Positions 26,048-34,925 of a stretch of 64,000 bases of DNA are shown one piece after another (within the stretch, counting starts at the first letter, position 1; every line of letters starts with the position of its first letter). Location of the stretch: positions 281,797 to 345,796 of the forward strand of contig MKUP01000027.1 in NCBI GenBank assembly GCA_001898625.1, written 5' to 3'. The notes under the pieces were generated by a model. That model did no database searches. It was not told the origin of the DNA and saw nothing but the letters and a program-made list of their open reading frames with translations. The translations under genes were made by a program, and so were the position numbers. Origin of the DNA: Burkholderiales bacterium 67-32. GTDB taxonomy: Bacteria > Pseudomonadota > Gammaproteobacteria > Burkholderiales > Burkholderiaceae_B.

Positions 26048-26171
26048 GATGGGGAAAGACTATAGCAATAATGGTATGGATGTCTTGCGATCCCGGCATT
26101 GGCCCGGCGGGCCGGGGGCTGGATATAGTGCCCGGCATCCGGCCGTCCACAGGCCCATACAGGAGACATCG

Positions 26172-27164
26172 ATGCATTCCATTCCGCACGGGCGCGCCCG
26201 CCGCTGGACCGCGGCGCTGGCCGCGGGCCTTGCCGCCATGGCCGCATGCGGCGGCGCCATCGCCGCCGACTTCCCCGCCAAGCCCATCACCGTGGTCGTG
26301 CCTTATCCGCCAGGCGGCACGCCGGACATCCTGGCGCGGGTGCTGGGCGAGACCCTGTCCAAGACACTGGGCCAGCCCCTGATCGTCGAGAACCGTGTCG
26401 GCGCCAGCGGCAACATCGGCGGCCAGGCCGTGGCGCGGGCCGAGCCGAACGGCTATACGTTGCTGATGTGCGCGTTCGGCTGCGCGGTCGCGCCGTCGCT
26501 GTACACGCCGGCCCCCTATGACGTGGTCAAGGACTTCGCGCCGGTGGCCATGATAGGCACCGTGCCCAGCGTGCTGGTCGTCAATCCCGGCGTGTCGGCC
26601 AAGTCGGTGGCCGAGTTGATCGCCTACGCCAAGGCCAATCCCGGCAAGCTCAACTCCGCTTCGTCCGGCATCGGCACCTCGGCCCACCTGGCGACGGAAT
26701 TGCTCAACACCAAGGCCGGCATCCATCTCACGCACATCCCGTATAAGGGGGCCGGCCAGGTCGCGGCTGATCTGCTGGGCGGCCAGGTCGACATGTATTT
26801 CGACAACCTGCCCGCATCGCTGCCCAGCATCCGCTCGGGCAAGCTGCGCGCGCTGGCGGTGGCCAGCCAGAAGCGTTCGCCGTCGATTCCCGACGTGCCG
26901 ACCTTCGCCGAGGCGGGCGTGCCCGATTTCCTGATCACCCCGTGGTTCGGCATCATGGCGCCGGCGCGCACGCCCGAGGCCGTGCTGGAGCGCTTGAACC
27001 AGGCCTTCGTGGCGGCTCTGAAGGCGCCGGACGTGCAGACGCGGATGCAGCAACTGGGCGTGGACGTCGCGCCGGGCTCGCGGCAGGCCCTGGCCCGGTT
27101 CATCGCAGGCGAGAACGAGAAGTGGAAAGCCATCATCCAGGCCAACAAGATCCGCGCCGAATGA
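26172..27164 (+). CDS. Bug/TctC-family periplasmic solute-binding protein
   Basis: The ATG at 26172 with AGGAGA upstream gives 330 residues. The signal peptide ends near AIA-ADFP (about residue 31). Motifs are ITVVVPYPPGGTPD, ENRVGASGN, PNGYTLL and HIPYKGAGQVAADLLGGQV. It is the first gene of a plus-strand operon continuing with a hydrolase, a Rieske oxygenase, an extradiol dioxygenase and another Bug receptor. The hydrolase start overlaps this stop, so translation is coupled. Confidence 0.92.
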   Translation: MHSIPHGRARRWTAALAAGLAAMAACGGAIAADFPAKPITVVVPYPPGGTPDILARVLGETLSKTLGQPLIVENRVGASGNIGGQAVARAEPNGYTLLMCAFGCAVAPSLYTPAPYDVVKDFAPVAMIGTVPSVLVVNPGVSAKSVAELIAYAKANPGKLNSASSGIGTSAHLATELLNTKAGIHLTHIPYKGAGQVAADLLGGQVDMYFDNLPASLPSIRSGKLRALAVASQKRSPSIPDVPTFAEAGVPDFLITPWFGIMAPARTPEAVLERLNQAFVAALKAPDVQTRMQQLGVDVAPGSRQALARFIAGENEKWKAIIQANKIRAE

Positions 27165-28156
27165 GCAGGGAGCCAGCCGCCGGCGATGCCCGGCCCGGGC
27201 GCGCCGGCCCCTTGCGGCTGCGCGACATGGGCGCCTTCCACGTCGGTGGGCGCGAGATCGAACTGCGGGGCCTGCCGCCGCGCGAGCTGCTGATGGCCGA
27301 GGGCGGGCAGCCCGTGCGGGTGGACCCCAACGGCCACTACCGGGTCGAGCAGATGTACGCGCAATATTTCCTGGCCGACCCTGCCCCTGATCGTCCGCCC
27401 ATCCTGTTCTGGCACGGCGGCGGCATGACGGGCACGGCCTGGGAGACCACGCCGGACGGCCGGCCCGGCTGGCTGCACTACTTCGTGCGGCGTGGCTGGG
27501 ACTGTTATCTGTGCGATGCGGTCGAGCGCGGCCGCTCGGGTTTCGCCCGCGTGCCCGAGGTCTGGCCAGAGACACCCGTCATCCAGACCGCCGAGGACAT
27601 CTACGAGCGGTTCCGCATCGGCCAGCCCGGCAAGGCCGGGCAGCGGTCGTCGCAGCCCTATGCGAACACGCGCTTTCCGGTCGAGGCTTTCGACAGCCTG
27701 GTGCGCCAGATGGTGCCGCGCTGGACCCGCACCGACGCGGCCGTGCTGGCCGGCTACCTGGCGCTGCTGGAGAAGACCGGCCCGGCCATCGTGGTCTGCC
27801 ATTCCCAGGCGGGCGTGTTCGGCCTGCGCGCGGCGCACGCGCGTCCCGATCTGGTGCGGGCCGTGGTGGCGCTGGAGCCGGCCAGCATCCCCACTCTGGA
27901 GGCGCATCGTCCCTACCGCGTTCCCACGCTGGTCGTGATGGGCGACAACATGGATACCGATCCGCGCTGGCCGCGCATGCGCGCCCGCATCCACGACTTC
28001 GCGGCCGCCCACGGCGACGTGCGCCTGATGTCCCTGCCCGAACTGGGCATCGCGGGCAATTCGCACATGCTGATGATGGACCGCAACAGCCTGGACATCG
28101 CGGACCTCGTGCATGACTGGCTGGTCGGGCCGGGTGTTTCCCCTGTCCTTGTCTAG
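27161..28156 (+). CDS. Alpha/beta hydrolase (esterase-like)
   Basis: This cytoplasmic alpha/beta-hydrolase has 331 residues. The oxyanion region is FWHGGGMTGTAW and the nucleophile elbow is VCHSQAG, with Ser in a C-H-S-Q-A-G setting; the C-terminal GNSHMLMMDRNS probably gives the catalytic His. Such motifs are more esterase-like than those of meta-cleavage hydrolases such as MhpC. The ATG overlaps the Bug stop by four bases. In context it may release an aromatic acid from an ester or act after ring cleavage; neither is shown. A second Met 22 codons in is another possible start. Confidence 0.8.
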   Translation: MSREPAAGDARPGRAGPLRLRDMGAFHVGGREIELRGLPPRELLMAEGGQPVRVDPNGHYRVEQMYAQYFLADPAPDRPPILFWHGGGMTGTAWETTPDGRPGWLHYFVRRGWDCYLCDAVERGRSGFARVPEVWPETPVIQTAEDIYERFRIGQPGKAGQRSSQPYANTRFPVEAFDSLVRQMVPRWTRTDAAVLAGYLALLEKTGPAIVVCHSQAGVFGLRAAHARPDLVRAVVALEPASIPTLEAHRPYRVPTLVVMGDNMDTDPRWPRMRARIHDFAAAHGDVRLMSLPELGIAGNSHMLMMDRNSLDIADLVHDWLVGPGVSPVLV

Positions 28157-28164
28157 GAGGACAG
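28143..28164 (+). other. Stem-loop across the hydrolase stop codon
   Basis: CTGTCCT and AGGACAG form a 7-base-pair stem with an 8-base loop containing the TAG stop. There is no T-tract, so it may stabilise or separate the messages rather than end them. Confidence 0.3.
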
Positions 28165-28228
28165 ACAGGCGGGCCGGCCGCCCTTAGCATGCCTCCCATG
28201 TCTTGAGACGTTCGACGTGGGGAAGATC

Positions 28229-29305
28229 ATGCTGGAGTCGGTGTCGGCAACCGCCGCGGTAGTGCAGGGAGCATCCGGAAGCGTCATGGCCGATCACCGG
28301 ACGCCGCTGGTCCGGCGGTGCTGGTACGTGGCCGGGCGGGGCGACGAGTTCACCCGGCAGTTGCGCGAGCGCAGCCTGCTGGGCGAGAGCGTCGTGCTGT
28401 ATCGCACCGAGGCGGGCCGGCCCGTCGTGTTGCAGAACCGGTGTCCGCACCGTTCGTTCCCGCTGGCCAAGGGAAGCCTGGAAGCGGATGCCGTCCGCTG
28501 CGGCTATCACGGACTCGCGTTCGACAGCGGCGGCAAGTGCGTCGACATCCCTTCGCAGGAGGTCATCCCGCCACGGCTCGCCATCCGTTCGTATCCCGCC
28601 GTGGAACGCGGTCCCTTCGTCTGGGTATGGATGGGCGATCCCGCCGACGCCGATCCCGGGCTCGTTCCGGCGACGCCCTGGCTGGCCAGCCAGGACTGGA
28701 CCTACGCGTCCAACTATGTGTTCCTGGGGGCCAACTACGTCGGCCTGCACGAGAATCTGCTCGACCTGACGCACTTCACCTATCTGCATCCCACCACGCT
28801 GGGCACGCCGGAATACGCGCGCGCGCCGTTCCAGGTCGAGGCCGGGAGCGAGACGGTCCGCATCAGCCGGCTGGTGCCGGAGTGCGACGTGCCGGCCATC
28901 TACCGGACGACGGGCATGCGCGGGAAGATGTCGCGCCATACGGTGTCCGAGTTCCTGACGCCCGCGCTGCATCATGCCTCGGCGGTGCTGCGCGACCTGG
29001 AGGCCGACGGCGTCTACACCGTCTACATCTCCCATTTCGTGACGCCGGCGGACCAGGACCGCACGCACTACTGGTTCACGTTCGCGCGCGATTTCCAGAT
29101 CGCCGACCAGGCGATTACCGAGTTCACGGAGCGGTCCGCCCTGCATGCCTTCAACGAGGACGTCGATGCGCTGCAGGAGATCGCCCGCATGCACGGAAGC
29201 GGTCCGGACGCGAAGCGGGAGATCAGCCTGAAGAGCGACCAGGCGGGCGTGGCGGCGCGGCGCATCCTGCGATCGCTGGCCGACCGGGAAGCCGGGCCGG
29301 CGTGA
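28229..29305 (+). CDS. Rieske [2Fe-2S] oxygenase, VanA-like
   Basis: This is the oxygenase component of a monooxygenase or O-demethylase. Rieske ligands (counting from the ATG at 28229) are C72-x-H74 (CPHRSFPLA) and C91-x2-H94 (CGYHG). The iron site is HENLLDLTHFTYLH, and FNEDVDALQEIARMH resembles the family's third-ligand segment. Relatives begin near MADHRTPLVRRCWYVAG, so the ATG at 28286 is also possible; GGGGAAG supports 28229, giving 358 residues. It lies between the hydrolase and the extradiol dioxygenase, suggesting it makes the catechol-type substrate for the latter. Confidence 0.87.
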   Translation: MLESVSATAAVVQGASGSVMADHRTPLVRRCWYVAGRGDEFTRQLRERSLLGESVVLYRTEAGRPVVLQNRCPHRSFPLAKGSLEADAVRCGYHGLAFDSGGKCVDIPSQEVIPPRLAIRSYPAVERGPFVWVWMGDPADADPGLVPATPWLASQDWTYASNYVFLGANYVGLHENLLDLTHFTYLHPTTLGTPEYARAPFQVEAGSETVRISRLVPECDVPAIYRTTGMRGKMSRHTVSEFLTPALHHASAVLRDLEADGVYTVYISHFVTPADQDRTHYWFTFARDFQIADQAITEFTERSALHAFNEDVDALQEIARMHGSGPDAKREISLKSDQAGVAARRILRSLADREAGPA

Positions 29306-29396
29306 GATTTCGCGCGGCGGAATGCCGCGGCGCCGCGGTTTCCACGGACCGGCGCACTGTTTATCTTGAGCGAGAAACAGCCAGAAGGGGAAAGCC

Positions 29397-30398
29397 ATGA
29401 ACGAACGTTCTGCGCCGGCGGGAGCGCCGGCCGGGAACGGCATGCTGGTGTGCGTCTCGCACTCGCCCATCATCATGATACGCAGCCGGCCGCCGGCACA
29501 GGAGGAAGACATGCTCGACCTCTACGCGCGATGCCGCGAGGAGATCCGGCGTTTTTCCCCGGAACTGGTCGTGGTCTTCGGCACCGACCACTACGCCGGC
29601 TTCCACCTGAACATGATGCCGCCGTATTGCCTGGGCTTGGCCGCCGAGGCGGTGGACGACGTGGGAGGGTTCGGCGGGCGGCTGGACGTGCCGGCGGAGG
29701 TGGCCCGCGACGTGGCGGAAACGCTGTACGACGAGGGCTTCGACATCGCGGTCTCGCACCGGATGACCGTGGACCACGGGTTCTCGCAGCCCCTGCACCG
29801 CCTGCTTGGGGCGCTGGATGCGTTGCCCACGCTGCCCGTGTTCGTCAATGCGATGGCGCCGCCCCTGCCCAGGTTCGGCCGCACGCGGCGCCTGGGCGAG
29901 GTGCTCGGACGCGGGCTTGGCCGCCTGGGCAAGCGGATCCTTTTCATCGGCTCCGGCGGGTTGTCCCATCATCCCACCCGCTACTACCCCGCCGTCGGCG
30001 AGGCCGCCCCCGAGGTGGCCGCCTGGCAGATGGAGGCGGAGCGGGGCGGGACGTGGAGCCGCGACGAGTGGTTCGACCGATTGCGCGCCATGCACGTGGA
30101 AGGCGCGGACATGCTGGCGGACGGACGCCGGACGCGCGAAGACATCCGCCTGAACCCCGGCTTCGACGAGGCCTTCATGGACATGACCCGCCGCCTGGAT
30201 TTCGCCGAAACCGATCGATGGCAGGCCGGCCCGACCATACGGCAGGCGGGCATCGGCGCGATGGAGTTGCAGACCTGGGTGGCGGCGGCCCAGGCCTACA
30301 AGGAAATGGATGGGCGGGCGCCCCACGCCTCGCTCTATGTGCCGGCGCTGGAATACGGCGTGGGCTATGGCATGGCCGTGGCGGGAGGCGCCCGGTAG
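29397..30398 (+). CDS. Class III extradiol ring-cleavage dioxygenase (LigB/MhpB-like)
   Basis: This 333-residue enzyme belongs to the LigB superfamily of Fe(II) extradiol dioxygenases. It looks most like 2,3-dihydroxyphenylpropionate 1,2-dioxygenase (MhpB): VCVSHSPIIM, FGTDHYAGFHLNMMP, MTVDHGFSQPL (catalytic-base His region) and GSGGLSHHP. MhpB has about 314 residues, so this one is slightly longer at the N-terminus. It follows the Rieske gene by about 90 bases and precedes a Bug gene by 35. It would open a catechol-type ring made by the preceding oxygenase; the actual substrate is unknown. Confidence 0.87.
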   Translation: MNERSAPAGAPAGNGMLVCVSHSPIIMIRSRPPAQEEDMLDLYARCREEIRRFSPELVVVFGTDHYAGFHLNMMPPYCLGLAAEAVDDVGGFGGRLDVPAEVARDVAETLYDEGFDIAVSHRMTVDHGFSQPLHRLLGALDALPTLPVFVNAMAPPLPRFGRTRRLGEVLGRGLGRLGKRILFIGSGGLSHHPTRYYPAVGEAAPEVAAWQMEAERGGTWSRDEWFDRLRAMHVEGADMLADGRRTREDIRLNPGFDEAFMDMTRRLDFAETDRWQAGPTIRQAGIGAMELQTWVAAAQAYKEMDGRAPHASLYVPALEYGVGYGMAVAGGAR

Positions 30399-30433
30399 AG
30401 GCGGTCCCGTCAACAACAGGAAGGAGACAAGGA

Positions 30434-31408
30434 ATGACCCGATCGATCGTGAAGTGGGCGGTGTCGCTCGCCCTGGGCGTGCTCATCCAGGCTCCAGCCT
30501 GGGCCCAGGCCTATCCCCAGCGTCCGGTGCGCTGGATCGTTCCCTATCCGGCCGGAGGCGGCTCGGACGTGATCGCGCGCCTGCTGGCCACCGTCATGAA
30601 GGACGAGCTGGGCCAGCCGCTGGTGGTGGAGAACCGGCCCGGGGCCGGCACCATCATCGGGGCCCAGGAAACGGCGGCGGCGCAGGCCGACGGCTATACC
30701 ATCCTGTCGGCCGACGCCGGGACACTGGCCTACAACCCCACCCTGTACAGCCGGCTTCCCTACGACGCGGAAAAAAGCTTCACCTACGTGGGCGCGTTCG
30801 TGCGCACGCCCATGGCGCTGGTCGCGCGCCCCGGCCTGCGGGTGGCCTCGCTGAAGGAACTGATCGCCGATGCGCGGCAGCATCCGGGCAAGTACACCTA
30901 TGCCTCGGCGGGTCCCGGGTCGCCGCACCAACTGGCCATGGAGATGTTCCAGCAGCGCACCGGCGTCCGGTTCGTGCACGTGCCCTACAAGGGCGGCGCG
31001 CCGGCGATGCAGGACGTGATGGCGGGACAGGTGGACCTGATGATGCTGGACGTGCCCGGCGGCATCGCGCAGATGAAGGCGGGCAGGGTGCAGTTGCTGG
31101 GCCTGGCGATGCCCGGCCGCATGCCGCAGCTGCCCGACCTGCCCACCTTGTCCGAACTGGGGCTGGACGACTTCGTGGCCTTCTCGTGGCAGGGCATCGT
31201 CGTGCCGGCTGCGACGCCGGCGCCGGTCGTGGCGAGGCTGGAGGCGGCGCTGGCGAAGGCCTTGGCCAGCCCCGTCGTCAAGCAGCGCCTGTTCGACATC
31301 GGCGCGGATCCCATGAGCCTCGCGGGGCCGGAGTTCGCGGCGTACGCGCGCACCGAGCGCAGGAAGTGGGGGCAGGTCATCCAGGTCGCCAACATCCGCC
31401 TGGATTAG
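30434..31408 (+). CDS. Bug/TctC-family periplasmic solute-binding protein
   Basis: This receptor has 324 residues from the ATG at 30434, with AAGGAGA upstream. The signal peptide ends near AWA-QAYP (residue 24). Motifs are VRWIVPYPAGGGSD, ENRPGAGTI, ADGYTIL and HVPYKGGAPAMQDVMAGQV. It is the second Bug in the same operon, so the operon has two receptors around one catabolic set. A LuxR-type regulator follows 61 bases later. Confidence 0.92.
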   Translation: MTRSIVKWAVSLALGVLIQAPAWAQAYPQRPVRWIVPYPAGGGSDVIARLLATVMKDELGQPLVVENRPGAGTIIGAQETAAAQADGYTILSADAGTLAYNPTLYSRLPYDAEKSFTYVGAFVRTPMALVARPGLRVASLKELIADARQHPGKYTYASAGPGSPHQLAMEMFQQRTGVRFVHVPYKGGAPAMQDVMAGQVDLMMLDVPGGIAQMKAGRVQLLGLAMPGRMPQLPDLPTLSELGLDDFVAFSWQGIVVPAATPAPVVARLEAALAKALASPVVKQRLFDIGADPMSLAGPEFAAYARTERRKWGQVIQVANIRLD

Positions 31409-31469
31409 GATGGAGCCTGCGGGCAGGCGTGGCCCGCGATCCATTCCTCTTTCGACGGGAGCCGCGGCC

Positions 31470-32300
31470 ATGGATTTCTGGGAAGTCAGCGCGAGAGCAA
31501 CGCCCCGCTTGGACGCCGGCATGCTGGACGTGGTGGATGCGATCGGCACGCGGGACGCGAGCGGCCTGGCGCGTACCCTGCTGCAAGGCATGGGTGCGCC
31601 GCTGCATGCCACGTACTGTTCCGTCTTCCACTATCGGTCGGCATCCTCGGTACGCCTGGTCTCGGGCTCGGGCTGGGACGACGCTGGCGTGGCCGTGGCC
31701 AACGCGCTGCCCTACATCGACGACGGCATCTTCAATCAGGACACCAACCGCCGGATCCTGGACGACCGGCGGCTGGACGGCGGCGCGGCATCGTTCATCC
31801 ATCACCAGACCCTGGCCGACATCGGTTCGTCCGCCTACCGCGTGCTGTACACCAACGCGGCCCTGGTCGATCGGGTCTCCGTCATGCACCGCATGCCGGC
31901 CGGCTCGTGGCTGGCCATCAATTTCTACCGCCAGCGCGCGGGCGAAGCGCGGGGCAGGCGGGCTTTCGGCCAGTTGTTCCCGCTCGCCCCGTTCCTGGCG
32001 CGCGCCGTGGCCAAGCATATCGCCCTGACCGGCGCGCCGGACGAGGCATCGCCCGAGCCGGACGGGCAGGCCCTGGAGGCCGACGTGGCGCGGCGCTATC
32101 CCGCCTGTCCGCGGCGGGAGCGCCAGGTCATGCTGGGGCTGCTGCGCGGCTGGACGACCGATGGCATCGCCTGCCACCTGGAGCTGTCGGCGACGACGGT
32201 CGTCACCTACAAGCAGCGCCTGTTCCGCCGCCTGGGGATCCATACCCGCGCCCAGTTGTTCGCGCTGTTCCTGGAGGAGGGGAAGCGCGCCGTTGGTTGA
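31470..32300 (+). CDS. LuxR-type transcriptional regulator
   Basis: The product (276 residues) has a C-terminal LuxR helix-turn-helix: CPRRERQVMLGLLRGWTTDG, then LELSATTVVTYKQRLFRRLG. The N-terminal 200 residues do not show an autoinducer-binding signature or a receiver domain; I do not recognise them beyond a possible GAF/PAS-like fold. The ATG at 31470 has CGGGAG upstream and is preferred to an ATG at 31410 lying just after the Bug stop. It is probably the last gene of the operon and may regulate it. Confidence 0.82.
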   Translation: MDFWEVSARATPRLDAGMLDVVDAIGTRDASGLARTLLQGMGAPLHATYCSVFHYRSASSVRLVSGSGWDDAGVAVANALPYIDDGIFNQDTNRRILDDRRLDGGAASFIHHQTLADIGSSAYRVLYTNAALVDRVSVMHRMPAGSWLAINFYRQRAGEARGRRAFGQLFPLAPFLARAVAKHIALTGAPDEASPEPDGQALEADVARRYPACPRRERQVMLGLLRGWTTDGIACHLELSATTVVTYKQRLFRRLGIHTRAQLFALFLEEGKRAVG

Positions 32301-32315
32301 CGAGGTTGCGACAAA

Positions 32316-32360
32316 AATGCCCTCGTTCTTGACGCCAGGGCGTCCCGAATCGAGGGCATT
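32316..32360. terminator. Long inverted repeat after luxR
   Basis: AATGCCCTCG (32316-32325) pairs perfectly with CGAGGGCATT (32351-32360), ten base pairs around a 25-base loop. It sits just after the luxR stop in the convergent gap. Run-off A and T bases are few, so it is a plausible but imperfect terminator. Confidence 0.45.
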
Positions 32361-32363
32361 CAG

Positions 32364-32383
32364 GGCCCGCCTGTCGGCGGGCC
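32364..32383. terminator. GC-rich hairpin between luxR and pcaG
   Basis: GGCCCGCC-TGTC-GGCGGGCC is a perfect 8-base-pair stem with a 4-base loop, 17 bases past the pcaG stop when read on the minus strand. It is a candidate terminator for both convergent units. Confidence 0.5.
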
Positions 32384-32400
32384 GTTCGCGACGGCTGGGG

Positions 32401-33042
32401 TCAGACGTCGAAGAACACCGTTTCCTTGCCGCCGTCGGGCGTGTCCTGGATGCGGATGTCGAAGCGGTACACCACCTTGCCGTCGCGCTCCTCGCGCTTG
32501 GCGATCAGCGTGTCGCGGCGGATTGCCCACTCGATGCCGTTGATGATGGGATCCTTGCCGTTGGCTTCCTGCTCGTCCTCGAAGTAGACGCGGGTATGCA
32601 GGCCGAGGTTGACGCCGCGCGCGAACAGGATCAGGCAGATGTGCGGAGCCTGCATCGTGCCGGGCTTGGCGCCGGGGACGGCGCCGGGCTTGATGGTCTC
32701 GAAGCTGTAGAAGCCGGTGTCGAAGTCGGCGCCGGTGCGGCCCCAGCCACGGAAGGCGGGGTCGATGGGCTTGTCCTGCGTGTCGGCCGGATGGGCGTAC
32801 TTGCCGGCGGCGTTGGCCTGCCAGATCTCGACCAGCACGTCGCGCAGCACGGTGCCGCTGCCGTCGTACACCTGGCCTTCGAGGCGGATGCGCTCGCCCT
32901 TGGTCTCGGGCTTGACCAGCTTGTCGTCGAAGTTGTTCTCGAAGATGTCGAAGCCGGCCTGCTTGGGCGCGAGGCCGATGTGCACGTACGGGCCGCCCGT
33001 TTGCGAGGCGGTTTCAGGAAGGAAGGTGATTTGGGTGCTCAT
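32401..33042 (-). CDS. pcaG: Protocatechuate 3,4-dioxygenase, alpha subunit
   Basis: This is the non-catalytic partner in the (alpha-beta-Fe) intradiol dioxygenase that converts protocatechuate to 3-carboxy-cis,cis-muconate. The ATG at 33042 (MSTQITFLPET) gives 213 residues; the six codons upstream are read through the pcaH-pcaG gap. Family features are TGGPYVHIGL, VEIWQANAAGKYAHP and APHICLILFARG. The alpha chain lacks the iron tyrosines of PcaH, as expected. It lies 14 bases after pcaH. Confidence 0.95.
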   Translation of the reverse strand: MSTQITFLPETASQTGGPYVHIGLAPKQAGFDIFENNFDDKLVKPETKGERIRLEGQVYDGSGTVLRDVLVEIWQANAAGKYAHPADTQDKPIDPAFRGWGRTGADFDTGFYSFETIKPGAVPGAKPGTMQAPHICLILFARGVNLGLHTRVYFEDEQEANGKDPIINGIEWAIRRDTLIAKREERDGKVVYRFDIRIQDTPDGGKETVFFDV

Positions 33043-33056
33043 GGTCCTGCCCTCGA

Positions 33057-33893
<837 letters not shown>

Positions 33894-33910
33894 TCAAGGG
33901 CCGCTAGCCG

Positions 33911-34858
33911 TCAGGCGGGATCCCAGCCCAGGTCTTCGCACGCGGCCCGCCAGCGCACGGCCACACCGCGCACCGTATCGGCCATGTCGCCGGCCAGCGG
34001 CCGGCTGGTGCCGGGCTGCGCCTGGGTGAAGAGTCCGACCGCCTCGGTCGCAGCCCCGGGTACGCGGCGCGCCACCAGCACGCCCTGTTCGAGGTCGGCC
34101 TTGACGGTGCTGAGCGAGGCGAACCACAGGGCATCGCTGTTCAGGGCCAGATTGCGCGCCAAGGGGATGGCCAGGGTTTCCAGGCGGTCATGGCTGGTGC
34201 CGGATCGCAACTGGCCCAGGAAGCTGTCGGCGGCCTGGTAGATGCTGGTGCCGGGCAGGGGCAGGATCACGGGGTGGGCGGGTGCCTGCCAGGCCGGCCA
34301 TTCGGTGCGCGCCAGCGGGTGCTCCGGCCGCATGGCCACGACCAGCGGTTCGCTCCACAGCGGCTCGAAGCGCAGTTCCAGCATGTGGTCGGGTTCGGCC
34401 AGCCGGCCCACGACCACGTCGAGTTCGCCCTGCCGCAGCCGCGCCAGCAGTTCCGGATTCATGCCGGTCTCCAGGCGTACCGGGCCGTGGCGCCCGCGCG
34501 CGCGCCAACTGCGAAGGATCTCGTGCGGCAGGTCCACCGCCAGCGAGGGCAGTACGCCCAGCTTGACGGCATCGCCCTCCGGATCGCGCGCTTCGCCCAG
34601 CGCCATCTCCAATGCCATCACGCCCTGGCGGGCATGTTGCACGAAGGCCATGCCCGCGGGTGTGAGGGCGACGCCGTGGCGCTGGCGGACCACCAGCGGC
34701 TTGCCGACGATCTCTTCCAGCTCCTTGATGATCTTGCTGACGGCGGGCTGGGTAATGGACAGGAACTCGGCCGCGGCACGCATGTTGCCGTGCTGCGCGG
34801 TGGCGAGCAGGCAGCGGATGTGTTGCAGGCGGATGCGGTTGAGTTGCGGCGAGGTCAT
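33911..34858 (-). CDS. pcaQ: LysR-family regulator, PcaQ-like
   Basis: This regulator has 315 residues from ATG 34858; a GTG four codons earlier is possible. The N-terminus (LQHIRCLLATAQHGNMRAAA, then FLSITQPAVSKIIKELEEI) and the following GKPLVVRQRHGVALTPAG resemble PcaQ, the activator of protocatechuate genes. It lies between the PQQ-dehydrogenase gene and pcaHG, all on the minus strand. In rhizobia pcaQ is divergent from its targets, so this collinear order is different. Symbol assigned from sequence resemblance plus context. Confidence 0.82.
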   Translation of the reverse strand: MTSPQLNRIRLQHIRCLLATAQHGNMRAAAEFLSITQPAVSKIIKELEEIVGKPLVVRQRHGVALTPAGMAFVQHARQGVMALEMALGEARDPEGDAVKLGVLPSLAVDLPHEILRSWRARGRHGPVRLETGMNPELLARLRQGELDVVVGRLAEPDHMLELRFEPLWSEPLVVAMRPEHPLARTEWPAWQAPAHPVILPLPGTSIYQAADSFLGQLRSGTSHDRLETLAIPLARNLALNSDALWFASLSTVKADLEQGVLVARRVPGAATEAVGLFTQAQPGTSRPLAGDMADTVRGVAVRWRAACEDLGWDPA

Positions 34859-34925
34859 GCGGGCGGGCACCGTAAAGCCGTGATGGTACGGACTTCCGGT
34901 GCCGCGGGCCAGCCGTCGCGGCCGC

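Noticed and set aside
29325..29338. Palindrome CCGCGGCGCCGCGG after the Rieske gene
   Set aside because: It is a low-complexity GC run typical of this genome, with no T-tract; not strong enough to call a terminator.
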